64,000 bases of DNA, taken from assembly GCA_023461435.1 (NCBI GenBank), contig JAEYLC010000025.1, positions 33,511-97,510 on the forward strand, read 5' to 3'. Under the pieces are notes generated by a model that saw only the letters and a program-made list of their open reading frames with translations, searched no databases and was not told the DNA's origin. Position numbers and translations under genes: made by a program. How positions within the stretch are numbered: position 1 is the first letter of the stretch; each line of letters begins with the position of its first letter. This document shows, piece after piece, positions 1 through 8,175 of this stretch. Origin of the DNA: Bacillota bacterium. Its GTDB lineage: Bacteria > Bacillota > Clostridia > Christensenellales > SZUA-584.

Positions 1-1
1 G

Positions 2-889
2 TATATCCGCAACGTGATGGACAACGACAGACTCGTCGAGGTGCATCCATATTTTGAGCAGGCCGTGCGGCAGCACGGGTTCTACAGCAAGGAGCTCATG
101 CACACCATCGCACAAAAGGGCACGCTGCACGGCGTCGCCGAAATACCCGGGGATGTGCAGCAGGTGTTCGTGACGGCGCACGATATCTCGCCCGAGTACC
201 ATATCCGCATGCAGAGCGCGTTTCAGGAATCGACAGACAACGCGGTGTCAAAAACGGTCAACTTCTCGCAGTCCGCGACGAAGGAAGACGTGCGCGCCGC
301 TTACGATCTCGCCTATGAGCTCGGGCTCAAGGGCGTCACGATCTACCGTGACGGCAGCCGTCAGGGTCAGGTTTTGAGCGTGGGCGAAAAGAAGGACGAA
401 AAACAGGCAGAGCACGAAGAGGGTTCCGTGCTCGCGCCGCGCGAGCGCCCCGAAATCACAAAGGGCATCACGCAGAAAATCAAGATCGGCTGCGGCAATC
501 TCTATGTGACGGTCAACTACGACAGCGAGGGCATCTGCGAGGTGTTCACCAACGTCGGGCGCGCGGGCGGATGCCCGTCTCAGTCCGAAGCGACGAGCCG
601 CCTCGTGTCGATGGCGCTGCGCTCCGGCGTCGATGTGGACAGCATCATCGAGCAGCTTCGCGGCATCCGCTGTCATTCCACGCTGCGGCAGAAGGGCCTC
701 AAGGTGCTGTCGTGCCCGGATGCGATCGGGCGCGTGCTCGAACGCGTGGTCGAGCTGCGCGGCGGAGAAACGGAAGCTCAGCAAAAGCCGGGCAGCGGCG
801 CGGGGAAATGCCCCGAGTGCGCGTCTCAAATGGAGCATGAAGGCGGCTGCGTGGTTTGCCGTTCGTGCGGATATTCGAAATGCGGGTGA
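2..889 (+). CDS. nrdJ: Adenosylcobalamin-dependent (class II) ribonucleotide reductase, C-terminal part
   Basis: Reduces ribonucleotides to deoxyribonucleotides using a B12-generated radical, so it needs no oxygen. The window opens inside the gene; the frame is open from base 2 and only about the last 295 residues are present. Visible are the end of the catalytic barrel (FVTAHDISPEYHIRMQ, then a stretch ending KGVTIYRDGSR), a TSCPD-type domain (ITKGITQKIKIGCGNLYVTV, later FTNVGRAGGCPSQSEA), and a C-terminal zinc-ribbon-like tail with CPEC and CRSC pairs. These fit NrdJ of anaerobic Bacillota. The GTG at 14 is an internal codon, not the start. No terminator is obvious after the stop. Confidence 0.93.
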   Translation, partial: YIRNVMDNDRLVEVHPYFEQAVRQHGFYSKELMHTIAQKGTLHGVAEIPGDVQQVFVTAHDISPEYHIRMQSAFQESTDNAVSKTVNFSQSATKEDVRAAYDLAYELGLKGVTIYRDGSRQGQVLSVGEKKDEKQAEHEEGSVLAPRERPEITKGITQKIKIGCGNLYVTVNYDSEGICEVFTNVGRAGGCPSQSEATSRLVSMALRSGVDVDSIIEQLRGIRCHSTLRQKGLKVLSCPDAIGRVLERVVELRGGETEAQQKPGSGAGKCPECASQMEHEGGCVVCRSCGYSKCG

Positions 890-908
890 AATTAGCTTAA
901 ATTTTACG

Positions 909-937
909 TTGTGCAGCCGGTGCTTTTCATATATAAT
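909..937 (+). promoter_or_regulatory. Putative sigma-A promoter for the anti-sigma-like gene
   Basis: TTGTGC (909-914), a 17-nt spacer and a perfect TATAAT (932-937). The -35 is poor but the spacing and -10 are ideal. It lies just after the nrdJ stop and about 90 nt before the next start. Confidence 0.45.
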
Positions 938-1024
938 TTTGTTGAAAGCTTCGTTTTGATGGAACAAAACGCGCTTCATCTGCGTCTTAGTGGTGATAAA
1001 CGTGGTTTAAGGATGTGGTGGGGG

Positions 1025-1948
1025 ATGGATTGCAGGATTGCACAACAGAATATCGATCTATTCGTTGACGGTTTGCTCAGCGAAAAAGACCGCCAGCAGC
1101 TTTTGGATCATGCCGCGTCGTGCGCGCCGTGTCAGAAGGCTATTGATGATGCAGTCCGCCTGAAAAACGCGCTTCAGTCACTTCCTGAGATTGAACCGCC
1201 GAAGGGACTTGCCATGTCTGCGATTAAGAAAGCCAAGATGAAAAAGCCTTTGTTTGTATATATCTCCGCAGCCACCGCGGCTGTCGCCGCCGTGATTGCG
1301 CTCGTGGTGGTGCTGACGCCGGGTGTCGGCTTTGACAACGGCACCAGATTATCGAGCGGAGCGGATATGGGCACGATGACCGCGAAAAATGATACCGCGT
1401 CTGCCGAAATGGCCCCTGCCGCGCCCGAGGATGGCTACACGCTCGAAGCGCCGGCTGAGGCGATGGGCGAAGCGTCAGATGAAATCTGGCCGGAGGAGTC
1501 GGAAGAGCCGGTACAGGCGACCGTCAGAGACATGAGCGGCTATGTCTATGCAACCGAAGAGGAATTTGTGGCGGCCGAACAAAGCAGCTATTATAAGCCC
1601 GCGGTTTTGCCGGAGGGCGCGGCGCTCTCGAACATTTCGATGGATGAGGAATCCTTCGTGTTTACGTACAGCCTTGCGGACGGCAGCCAATTCACATTCG
1701 CGTGGCTCGACGCGCTCGATGACAACGGCCTTAAGGATTGGCTCAAGAAATCATACGGCGATCTGTCCGAGCTTGAGTTCGACGGCAGCTTTTACATGTT
1801 CAAGGGCGAGAGCATCACGGATGTTTACTGGCAGCAGGGCGGGGATTCGTTCCATGCCACCGTGCCGTCGTCCTGGACGGCGCAGGATATCGGAGCCTAC
1901 TGCAAAGCGCAGTTTATCGAGGTGCAGGAGACCGAAGATCTGCCGTAA
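1025..1948 (+). CDS. Zinc-finger (anti-sigma-like) single-pass membrane protein
   Basis: Encodes 307 residues. The N terminus has a short helical zf-HC2/ZAS-like domain with the H-x3-C-x2-C pattern (HAASCAPC) typical of anti-sigma factors. One membrane span follows (about residues 77-97, VYISAATAAVAAVIALVVVL), then an acidic, low-complexity extracellular linker and a soluble C-terminal domain I do not recognise. ATG 1025 is preferred over in-frame ATGs at 959 and 1013: AAGGA lies about 11 nt upstream and translation from there begins at the zinc-finger domain. No sigma factor gene is adjacent, so it would be an orphan anti-sigma factor. Regulation of a sigma factor is an inference from the domain only. 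Confidence 0.65.
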   Translation: MDCRIAQQNIDLFVDGLLSEKDRQQLLDHAASCAPCQKAIDDAVRLKNALQSLPEIEPPKGLAMSAIKKAKMKKPLFVYISAATAAVAAVIALVVVLTPGVGFDNGTRLSSGADMGTMTAKNDTASAEMAPAAPEDGYTLEAPAEAMGEASDEIWPEESEEPVQATVRDMSGYVYATEEEFVAAEQSSYYKPAVLPEGAALSNISMDEESFVFTYSLADGSQFTFAWLDALDDNGLKDWLKKSYGDLSELEFDGSFYMFKGESITDVYWQQGGDSFHATVPSSWTAQDIGAYCKAQFIEVQETEDLP

Positions 1949-1992
1949 ATACGGTCATAATACACGAATAACAGGGAGTTATACGCCCATTC

Positions 1993-2023
1993 AGGCTGTT
2001 GGCAAAGTGCTGGCGGCCTTTTT
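1993..2023 (+). terminator. Intrinsic terminator after the anti-sigma-like gene
   Basis: AGGCTGTTGGCA (1993-2004), loop AAG, TGCTGGCGGCCT (2008-2019): a 12-bp stem with four G-T wobbles, followed by T5. Confidence 0.75.
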
Positions 2024-2180
2024 AGTGCGCATCTCAAGGTAAAAGCTACCGGACACTTTTCATCGGATACTTATCAAGCATCAAATAGCTGGACATGTAT
2101 TACATAATTATATATTATGACACTGTATACATATTCCATCGGTTTCCTTAAACATCAATGAATACGGAGGTTCAAGTGCT

Positions 2181-5100
2181 ATGAAAAAAAAGCGTATCCT
2201 GTCGGTCATGGTTGCGCTGGTTATGGTGTTTACCATGTTCCAATCGACGGCCTTCGCTGCACCCGGAGATGTTGATCTTGCGACTATTCCGAGTGGTTTT
2301 ACGGTATCGCTCTCAGCGGGAGCCACGAATACATTCACGATCACGGATTCGAGTCCGCAAGCACGCACAAACATCAAAATCATCTGCGGCGAGGGTTTGA
2401 ACATTATATTGGACGGTGTCAATATTGATAACAGCGCAAACGGCGGCATATGCCCCTTGAGCTTCACCGGCACGGGCAATACGCTGACGCTTGCTCCCGG
2501 CAGCACGAATACGCTCAAAGGCGGTGCGGATACGCCCGGTGTGCTGGTTGCCGACGGTACGTCGCTTTCGATAGGCGGCACAGGCACGCTCATGGCTTAT
2601 GGCGGAGCCAACGCCGCGGGCATCGGGAGCGGATACGACAGCGCTGCAGGTATAAAATCCGGGCCGCTGACGATCACGGACGGTGATGTGCGCGCCTGGG
2701 GCGGTGAGAACGGCGCCGGTATCGGCGGTGGATATAAGGGTGCGTACAGCACAATCAGCATATCGGGGGCTGCCCATGTCACAGCGGCCGGCGGCGCAAA
2801 CGGCGCAGGCATCGGCGGCGGGTATGAAACACCCGATGCCGATAACGCTGCCTCAGGCATAACGATCAGCGGGGGCACTGTTTCAGCCACCGGCGGTGAA
2901 GGAGGAGCGGCTGTCGGCGGCGGGGGCAAAAGCGGCGGGGGCACAATATCGATCACTGCAGGTAATGTCACTGCCTTGGGAGGCGGTGCGGCGGCGGGCA
3001 TCGGAAACGGAGAATCTGCCGGAATCGGCTCGGAGACGGAACTATCCGTTTCTGGCGGCACGGTTTCGGCAACCGGCGGTACGAATGCGAGCAACATCGG
3101 CGGCGCGGGCCTCGGCAGCAGTTATAATGCCTTTGCATGCCCCGTCACGATAACCGGAGGGGAGATTACCGCGAAGGGCGGTTATGGCGGCGCGGGCATC
3201 GGTGCCGGTTGTCAGAGTATTACAGGGGTCATTTCAATTTCCAATGCGACGGTCAATGCGACAGGCGGCTGCAAGGGCCCCGGTATCGGCGGGCTGGGCG
3301 CCGGCGGCTCCATCACCATTAAAAGCGGAAATATCACGGCGGCGGCAGGCAGCGACGGCGGCTACGGCGGCGCGGCGGGTATCGGCGGGGCCATCGGCGG
3401 AAGCATCACAGGTGAATACGGGAGCTGCCGGGTGACAATAGAAGGCGGTACGATATCGGCAGTTGGTAGCGCGGATCAATTTTCCCAAGGCGGCGGCGCG
3501 GGCATCGGCGGCGGCAATTATTGCGAATCATCCGAAATCACGATCACGGGAGGGGATGTCACGGCGGCAGGCGGCGGCATAGATTCTAAGGGCGGCTCCG
3601 GTATCGGGTCCGGTTACAACGGCAAGACCAAAGCGATTACCATATCGGGCGGCACCGTAAAAGCGGCAGGCAGCGAGAGCAACCCGGGTATCGGGGGCAA
3701 GCCGTTCGACGCAAATTCTGTGATTGTCATTTCGGAAGGCACGGTGTTTGCCGAAAAGGGTGACAAAGCGTGCTATGATATTGGGAGCTCCGATGTTAAT
3801 GACGGCGGTTTAAACATATATGGCCGGGCAAAAGTGTTTTTGCGGAATGACAAATATAGAGAACCCGTCACCACAACGTCACATTCCCACCGTGTATCCG
3901 GCTCTGGATTTACCGGCAGCAGCTTTTGCGGTATCCCTGTGCCGTGGACAGGGAATTTTGGCGCATTTTTAAGGCCGTATTCACTTACTTATAGCTTGAA
4001 CGGCGGAAACGGTATACTTCCGGCTGCCTGTGAACAGCATTTGGGGACGACGATACCCGTTTCCAACGGAAACGGGCTTTCCAGAACATACTATGTATTT
4101 GCGGGATGGAACACGCGGGAGGATGGCGGCGGCAAGGCATACGCCGCAAACAGCACATATACATTTAATGCAAGCGCCACACTGTACGCGCAATGGGTTC
4201 CTTATACCTATTCGGTGGTTTATGAAAGCAACGGAGGCAGCGGCGCGATGGACCCGAGCCACCATGCGTACGGCATTGCGCAGGCGCTCAATGCAAATGC
4301 TTTTACGCGGACAGGCTATACCTTTGCAGGCTGGGCAAGAGATGCAGGCGGCTCGGTTGAACTGCAGGATGGGCAGGATGTTTTAAACCTGACCTCTGTA
4401 AAAGGGGGCACGATCACGCTTTACGCGAAGTGGGCGGTAAACACGTATTCCATTGTCTATGATAGCAACGGCGGTATCGGCGGTGCAACGGCTTCCTCTG
4501 TCCATACCTACGGCATGGACAGAGCGCTGACAAAGAACGGGTTTACAAGGGCCGGCTTTAATTTTCTGGGCTGGGCCAAGAGTCCCGGCGGCACGGTGGC
4601 CTATACCGACAGTCAGACAGTGACGACCCTGACGGTTGAAAACGGGGAAACCATCACACTTTATGCAGTATGGGCATCATCCGGCAATTACAGTATCAAA
4701 ACCAAAGTCAACTCTGCGAGATACGGCAAGGTGACCGGCGCAGGAACATATGCCGGCGGAGATATGGCAACGATCACAGCCATACCCGCAAATGGATATA
4801 TGCTTTCGAAATGGACGGATGGGAAAACCAAGATTCCCGCTAATGCGATTTTAAGCTTCCCAGTGGAAAAGGCCCGCACTCTAACGGCATACTTTACCAG
4901 AATCGGCCAGCCAAGACTCGCTTCGGTGAAGACTGCGGGGACCGGCAACGTCAAGATCACATGGAAGCCTATTTCCGGCGTTACGGGATACTATGTCTAT
5001 CGGGCGACATCCAAATGGGGACAATACACAAGGATAAATGATGCGACGGGCACAACGACTTTTACCGATTCCGGACTGACGGCAGGGAAGAAGTATTTTT

Positions 5101-5183
5101 ATAAAGTGCAGGCATACTATGTGGCCGGGAGTAAAATCACGACCGGTACTTATTCCAGAGTACTTTCCGCCAAAGTGAAATAG
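2181..5183 (+). CDS. Secreted Gly-rich repeat protein with InlB-type repeats and a C-terminal fibronectin-like domain
   Basis: Encodes 1000 residues. A signal peptide covers residues 1-26 (hydrophobic core, cleavage near AFAA). From about 30 to 560 the chain repeats short units containing GAGIGGG or GAGIGSG alternating with strands such as ITISGGTVSA, a pattern expected of a beta-helical surface domain. Three Listeria-Bacteroides (InlB B) repeats follow (FAGWNT, FAGWAR and FLGWAK, each ending in LYAQW or LYAKW-like motifs), then an Flg_new_2-like repeat (ITAIPANGYMLSKW) and a fibronectin type III-like end (ITWKPISGVTGYYVYRA). There is no LPXTG motif or C-terminal membrane span, so it is probably released or non-covalently bound. 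GGAGG lies 11 nt before the ATG. It is related in repeat style to the protein at 51037-54792. Function unknown; adhesion or carbohydrate binding is a guess. Confidence 0.75.
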   Translation: MKKKRILSVMVALVMVFTMFQSTAFAAPGDVDLATIPSGFTVSLSAGATNTFTITDSSPQARTNIKIICGEGLNIILDGVNIDNSANGGICPLSFTGTGNTLTLAPGSTNTLKGGADTPGVLVADGTSLSIGGTGTLMAYGGANAAGIGSGYDSAAGIKSGPLTITDGDVRAWGGENGAGIGGGYKGAYSTISISGAAHVTAAGGANGAGIGGGYETPDADNAASGITISGGTVSATGGEGGAAVGGGGKSGGGTISITAGNVTALGGGAAAGIGNGESAGIGSETELSVSGGTVSATGGTNASNIGGAGLGSSYNAFACPVTITGGEITAKGGYGGAGIGAGCQSITGVISISNATVNATGGCKGPGIGGLGAGGSITIKSGNITAAAGSDGGYGGAAGIGGAIGGSITGEYGSCRVTIEGGTISAVGSADQFSQGGGAGIGGGNYCESSEITITGGDVTAAGGGIDSKGGSGIGSGYNGKTKAITISGGTVKAAGSESNPGIGGKPFDANSVIVISEGTVFAEKGDKACYDIGSSDVNDGGLNIYGRAKVFLRNDKYREPVTTTSHSHRVSGSGFTGSSFCGIPVPWTGNFGAFLRPYSLTYSLNGGNGILPAACEQHLGTTIPVSNGNGLSRTYYVFAGWNTREDGGGKAYAANSTYTFNASATLYAQWVPYTYSVVYESNGGSGAMDPSHHAYGIAQALNANAFTRTGYTFAGWARDAGGSVELQDGQDVLNLTSVKGGTITLYAKWAVNTYSIVYDSNGGIGGATASSVHTYGMDRALTKNGFTRAGFNFLGWAKSPGGTVAYTDSQTVTTLTVENGETITLYAVWASSGNYSIKTKVNSARYGKVTGAGTYAGGDMATITAIPANGYMLSKWTDGKTKIPANAILSFPVEKARTLTAYFTRIGQPRLASVKTAGTGNVKITWKPISGVTGYYVYRATSKWGQYTRINDATGTTTFTDSGLTAGKKYFYKVQAYYVAGSKITTGTYSRVLSAKVK

Positions 5184-5227
5184 AAAAAGATAATCCAACG
5201 ATTATCTTGGCATTTTCCGATGTACCA

Positions 5228-5256
5228 GGCTGCCGACAAGCTGTCGGCAGCCTTTT
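5228..5256 (+). terminator. Strong intrinsic terminator
   Basis: GGCTGCCGAC (5228-5237), loop AAGCT, GTCGGCAGCC (5243-5252), then TTTT. It sits between convergent genes and probably serves the repeat-protein gene. Confidence 0.85.
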
Positions 5257-5270
5257 CTAGCGTAAAGGTT

Positions 5271-6161
5271 CTAGTCAACTGATACCGATTCTTTTGCCTG
5301 TACCTTCTTGGGCGGCCATAGCAGCAGCATCGATGTGCGCTTCTGATAAGCGTCGTACCCCTTTTTCGTTTCGGTCAGCCGGTTTTCCATCATCGGTATG
5401 CTGACCAGCACGAACAGCAGCGTCATCAGCGCGGGCGCGATCACCGTCCACCACAGCGCGCTCTGCGTGCCCATCTGTATAAGCCACACGCCCCACCACA
5501 GCGACACTTCTCCAAGATAGTTCGGGTGGCGCGAGTATTTCCAGAGCCCCGTCTCAATGCTGCTGCTCTCGCTGGACTTTCTGAACCGGCGCATCTGGCC
5601 GTCCGAGACGATCTGCAGCGCCACCGCGCCGAGGCAGACCGCAAGCCCAAGCACCGAAATCACACCGATCGTATCCGTGCCGGAGACCGCGCAGAAATAA
5701 GTGGGCAGCAGATTCACAAAAACGAAAAGCGTGGGCATCATGTTGATGCCGAAAAAGTTGGTCAGCAGCCAGAGCTTCGGTTTTTTGTGATGCAGCATCG
5801 TGTAGCGCCAGTCCTGATGCACCATGCCGCGCCAGCCGACGATCCAGTTCAGCGTGAGCCGCACGCCCCAGACCGTGAACACCGCGATATAGAGCATGTC
5901 CACCGCGTCCGTGTGCCCCGCGTCGGTCAGAAAACAGATGAAGAGCACGAGCGGCGCGACGCTCCAGTACGGATCATAAAGGCTCGCGTTTTTAAAGACG
6001 AGCCCGAATCCCCATACGACCACGGTGGCGACGGCATCGGCGATGAGGTAAGCGAAAATGTCCTTGAACGGAAGCAAGGCAAGCGCAAGCAAGCCGACAA
6101 AAAAAGCCGCCGCATAAACGAGAAGAACGATAAGCAACGAAAGGCCCTTTGATAAGTTCAT
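5271..6161 (-). CDS. DUF1295 / isoprenylcysteine methyltransferase-like integral membrane protein
   Basis: Encodes 296 residues with about seven hydrophobic segments. The conserved C-terminal block GLWKYSRHPNYLGEVSLWWG is the signature of the DUF1295 / steroid 5-alpha-reductase C-terminal / ICMT-like superfamily, whose members are membrane reductases or methyltransferases acting on lipids. The substrate cannot be told from sequence. Length is normal for the family. The gene stands alone on the minus strand, convergent with the repeat protein; AAGAGGT precedes the ATG. Confidence 0.8.
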   Translation of the reverse strand: MNLSKGLSLLIVLLVYAAAFFVGLLALALLPFKDIFAYLIADAVATVVVWGFGLVFKNASLYDPYWSVAPLVLFICFLTDAGHTDAVDMLYIAVFTVWGVRLTLNWIVGWRGMVHQDWRYTMLHHKKPKLWLLTNFFGINMMPTLFVFVNLLPTYFCAVSGTDTIGVISVLGLAVCLGAVALQIVSDGQMRRFRKSSESSSIETGLWKYSRHPNYLGEVSLWWGVWLIQMGTQSALWWTVIAPALMTLLFVLVSIPMMENRLTETKKGYDAYQKRTSMLLLWPPKKVQAKESVSVD

Positions 6162-6234
6162 AATATAATACCTCTTATCTATGTATATCAGGTATTATAC
6201 AACAAAACAGGGCCTTGAAACAGCGGATGCCCGG

Positions 6235-7389
6235 CTACTTTCTTTTACCGCCCATCATATTGCCCATCATGTTCATCATATTCATCATATTCCCCATATT
6301 GCCGCCCATGCCGCCCATGTTGCTCATCATACTGGCCATGTTACCGAAGTTGCCCATACCGCCCATGTTGCCCATGCCGCCGCCCGTGTTGTATCCCGAG
6401 TTGCTGCCCATGCCGCCGGGGCTGCCTGTGCCGTAGCCTGAATTATAACCCTGATTGTTGCCCATGTTGTTATTGCCCGTGTTGCCGGGGCTGCCTGCGC
6501 CGTAACCTGAATTGTAGCCCGCGTTGCTGCCCATATTACCGGAGCCGCCCGCGCCGTAGCCTGAATTGTAGCCCGCGTTGCTGCCCATATTGCCGGAGCT
6601 GCCTGTGCCATAGCCTGAATTGTAGCCCGCGTTGTTGCCCATATTGCCGGAGCCGCCCGCGCCATAGCCCGAATTGTAGCCTGTGTTGTTCCCCGTGTTG
6701 CCGGGGCTGCCTGTGTTGCCCATGCCGCCCATGTTGCCCATGAACTTGAACATGTCTTCCGGCTTGAAATTGCCCATGTTGCCCATCATACGCATCATGT
6801 TCTGCATATTGCGGAACTTGCCCTGTTCCTCGGGCGGCATGAACATCGACAGCGCTTCAAACATCTGTTCGGGAGATGATGCATTCATATTTCTCAGCTT
6901 CTCCATTCTGCGCGTCATGCGCTCAAAGTTCTCCTGCATGCGGGCCGATTGGGAGAGCCCCTGCATCATGGATTTTGTGTCCGAGCCTGCGTAGCCGGAC
7001 AACACATCGAGCAAAGCCTGCTGGCGTGCCAGCCTCGAAAAAGAATTGAGTCCCGTTCCGCTGCGGCCCGGCGGAGGCGCGGGAGGATTGCGGCGGTATT
7101 CGTCCGTCATATACTGAGCGTTGAAAATGCTATGTATGGCTTCTTTGTCGCTGTTGCTCACATATGGCTCGATCTTTTTGAGCATCTCGAGTGCGGATTG
7201 GCGGTTCATGCCGTCCTTCATTGTCATGGCCAGCAGGAAACTGAGCTCGGGTGAAAACGACGCGTATTTTAATATGTCCCCATAACCCATCGGGCTGGAA
7301 GGCGGTGACTGCGGCTGCATGGTGCGCATAGGGTGCTGCTGCTGCGGCCGCCGCGGCGTGGGGCGGGAGCCGAAAGGAAATCGTGGCAT
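6235..7389 (-). CDS. Low-complexity Asn/Gly/Tyr/Met repeat protein
   Basis: Encodes 384 residues. Residues 1-35 are Pro/Gln-rich. Residues 36-200 are helical and charged (GYGDILKYASFSPELSFLLA, then a Met-rich helix region). Residues 230-338 carry about five copies of an 18-residue unit like GNMGSNAGYNSGYGAGGS. The last 45 residues are almost only M, N and G, ending in GKRK. No signal peptide or membrane span is clear. The start is well supported (AAAGGAGAGA upstream on the minus strand). It is divergent from the small gene at 7535. I do not recognise a family; composition resembles prion-like, self-associating or spore/coat-type proteins, which is inference. Confidence 0.7.
   Translation of the reverse strand: MPRFPFGSRPTPRRPQQQHPMRTMQPQSPPSSPMGYGDILKYASFSPELSFLLAMTMKDGMNRQSALEMLKKIEPYVSNSDKEAIHSIFNAQYMTDEYRRNPPAPPPGRSGTGLNSFSRLARQQALLDVLSGYAGSDTKSMMQGLSQSARMQENFERMTRRMEKLRNMNASSPEQMFEALSMFMPPEEQGKFRNMQNMMRMMGNMGNFKPEDMFKFMGNMGGMGNTGSPGNTGNNTGYNSGYGAGGSGNMGNNAGYNSGYGTGSSGNMGSNAGYNSGYGAGGSGNMGSNAGYNSGYGAGSPGNTGNNNMGNNQGYNSGYGTGSPGGMGSNSGYNTGGGMGNMGGMGNFGNMASMMSNMGGMGGNMGNMMNMMNMMGNMMGGKRK
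6376..6702 (-). repeat. 54-bp coding tandem repeat
   Basis: About five in-frame copies of a 54-bp unit encode the 18-residue GNMGxNAGYNSGYGxGxS repeats of the minus-strand protein. One copy carries an insertion (GNTGNNNMGNNQ). Copies differ mainly at G/S, N/S and A/T positions, so the array can expand or contract without a frameshift. Confidence 0.8.
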
Positions 7390-7534
7390 GGAAGAGTCTC
7401 TCCTTTATACTGATCTTTTATCATCGTATGCCAAATGCGCTGCGTCCGTGCACTTTGGCGGCTTATTCGAATATATATGTAATGACCCGTTCGTTTGTTT
7501 CATGGCGGGAAGACAAAGAGGGAGGGAAGCGCAC

Positions 7535-7870
7535 ATGCCGAAAAAGGATTTGAGGCAGATGAAAAAAGAGAAGAGCCGGTGCAGCCAGGAGGAACTGCGT
7601 GAAACCGCGAAGAAGCTCAACATGGATGCGAGCGGCATAGAAGAAGAGAATGTGAAAAGCATTGAGGATACGATCGCGCAGTATGAGAACAAGAGCGAGG
7701 GCGAGCTGATGGGAGACCTTGAGCGCATGATCTCTCAGGGGCGCAAGGACGGCTCGTTCACCGACGATATGCTCGACGGATTTATTCAGAACGTCGCGCC
7801 CATGCTTGATGCCGAGCAGCGCAAAAAGCTAGACAGCCTCGCGCAGATGATCAAGATGAATAAGATATAA
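7535..7870 (+). CDS. Small helical cytosolic protein of unknown function
   Basis: Encodes 111 residues, highly charged and predicted all-helical (begins MPKKDLRQMKKEKSRCSQ, ends LDSLAQMIKMNKI). The frame is open upstream to 7319, but ATG 7535 has AGGGAGGG at the right distance and the upstream part lacks protein-like composition. No domain is recognised. It is divergently transcribed from the Asn/Gly/Met repeat gene, and both encode a helical region with Met-rich segments, so they may act together. That link rests on position only. Confidence 0.6.
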   Translation: MPKKDLRQMKKEKSRCSQEELRETAKKLNMDASGIEEENVKSIEDTIAQYENKSEGELMGDLERMISQGRKDGSFTDDMLDGFIQNVAPMLDAEQRKKLDSLAQMIKMNKI

Positions 7871-7942
7871 GGGCATATATATTCGCTCAAAAATAACAAA
7901 CGCAGCTAACTTTACGCTGGGCGTTGCGTTACCGCACGATTT

Positions 7943-8056
7943 AATATGCGTATATCACCGCATATTTTTGAAATATGCGCTTAATCGAGCATATTTCACG
8001 ATTCAAGCACGCCTGAATCCAAAACCTTGCTTATGCGTATTTACTCCGCCATATTC
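7943..8056. repeat. Phased array of AATATGC/GCATATT palindromes in the murG upstream region
   Basis: The 305-bp gap 7871-8175 holds no gene. Two adjacent 29-bp units (7943 and 7972) each contain a perfect inverted pair: AATATGCG/CGCATATT with 8 nt between, and GAAATATGC/GCATATTTC with 10 nt between. A third pair, GATTCA/TGAATC, lies at 8000-8019. A degenerate TTATGCG/GCCATATT pair starts at 8031, close to the same 29-bp phase. Could be operator sites or a structured element; no family is recognised. Confidence 0.5.
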
Positions 8057-8138
8057 GGGCCATTTTGCGGTTCACTACTGACCTGACGTTGCGTACTCCG
8101 GCAACATAGAATAGATAGTGTGATTTCCACAGGCCATA

Positions 8139-8147
8139 TGGTATAAT
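8139..8147 (+). promoter_or_regulatory. Extended -10 promoter of the murG operon
   Basis: TGGTATAAT: a perfect -10 (8142-8147) preceded by the TGn extension, with no good -35. It lies 28 nt before the murG start and just after the palindrome array. Confidence 0.65.
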
Positions 8148-8175
8148 GCAAAAAGATTACGGAGAGGATTGTTGT

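Noticed and set aside
2041..2065. Insertion-sequence end suggested by CGGACACTTTTCA, partly mirrored at 32029
   Set aside because: The match is about a dozen bases, with no transposase, target duplication or second end nearby.
6376..6702. Regular 54-bp repeats considered as a CRISPR array
   Set aside because: Repeats are contiguous, in frame and coding, without unique spacers or cas genes.
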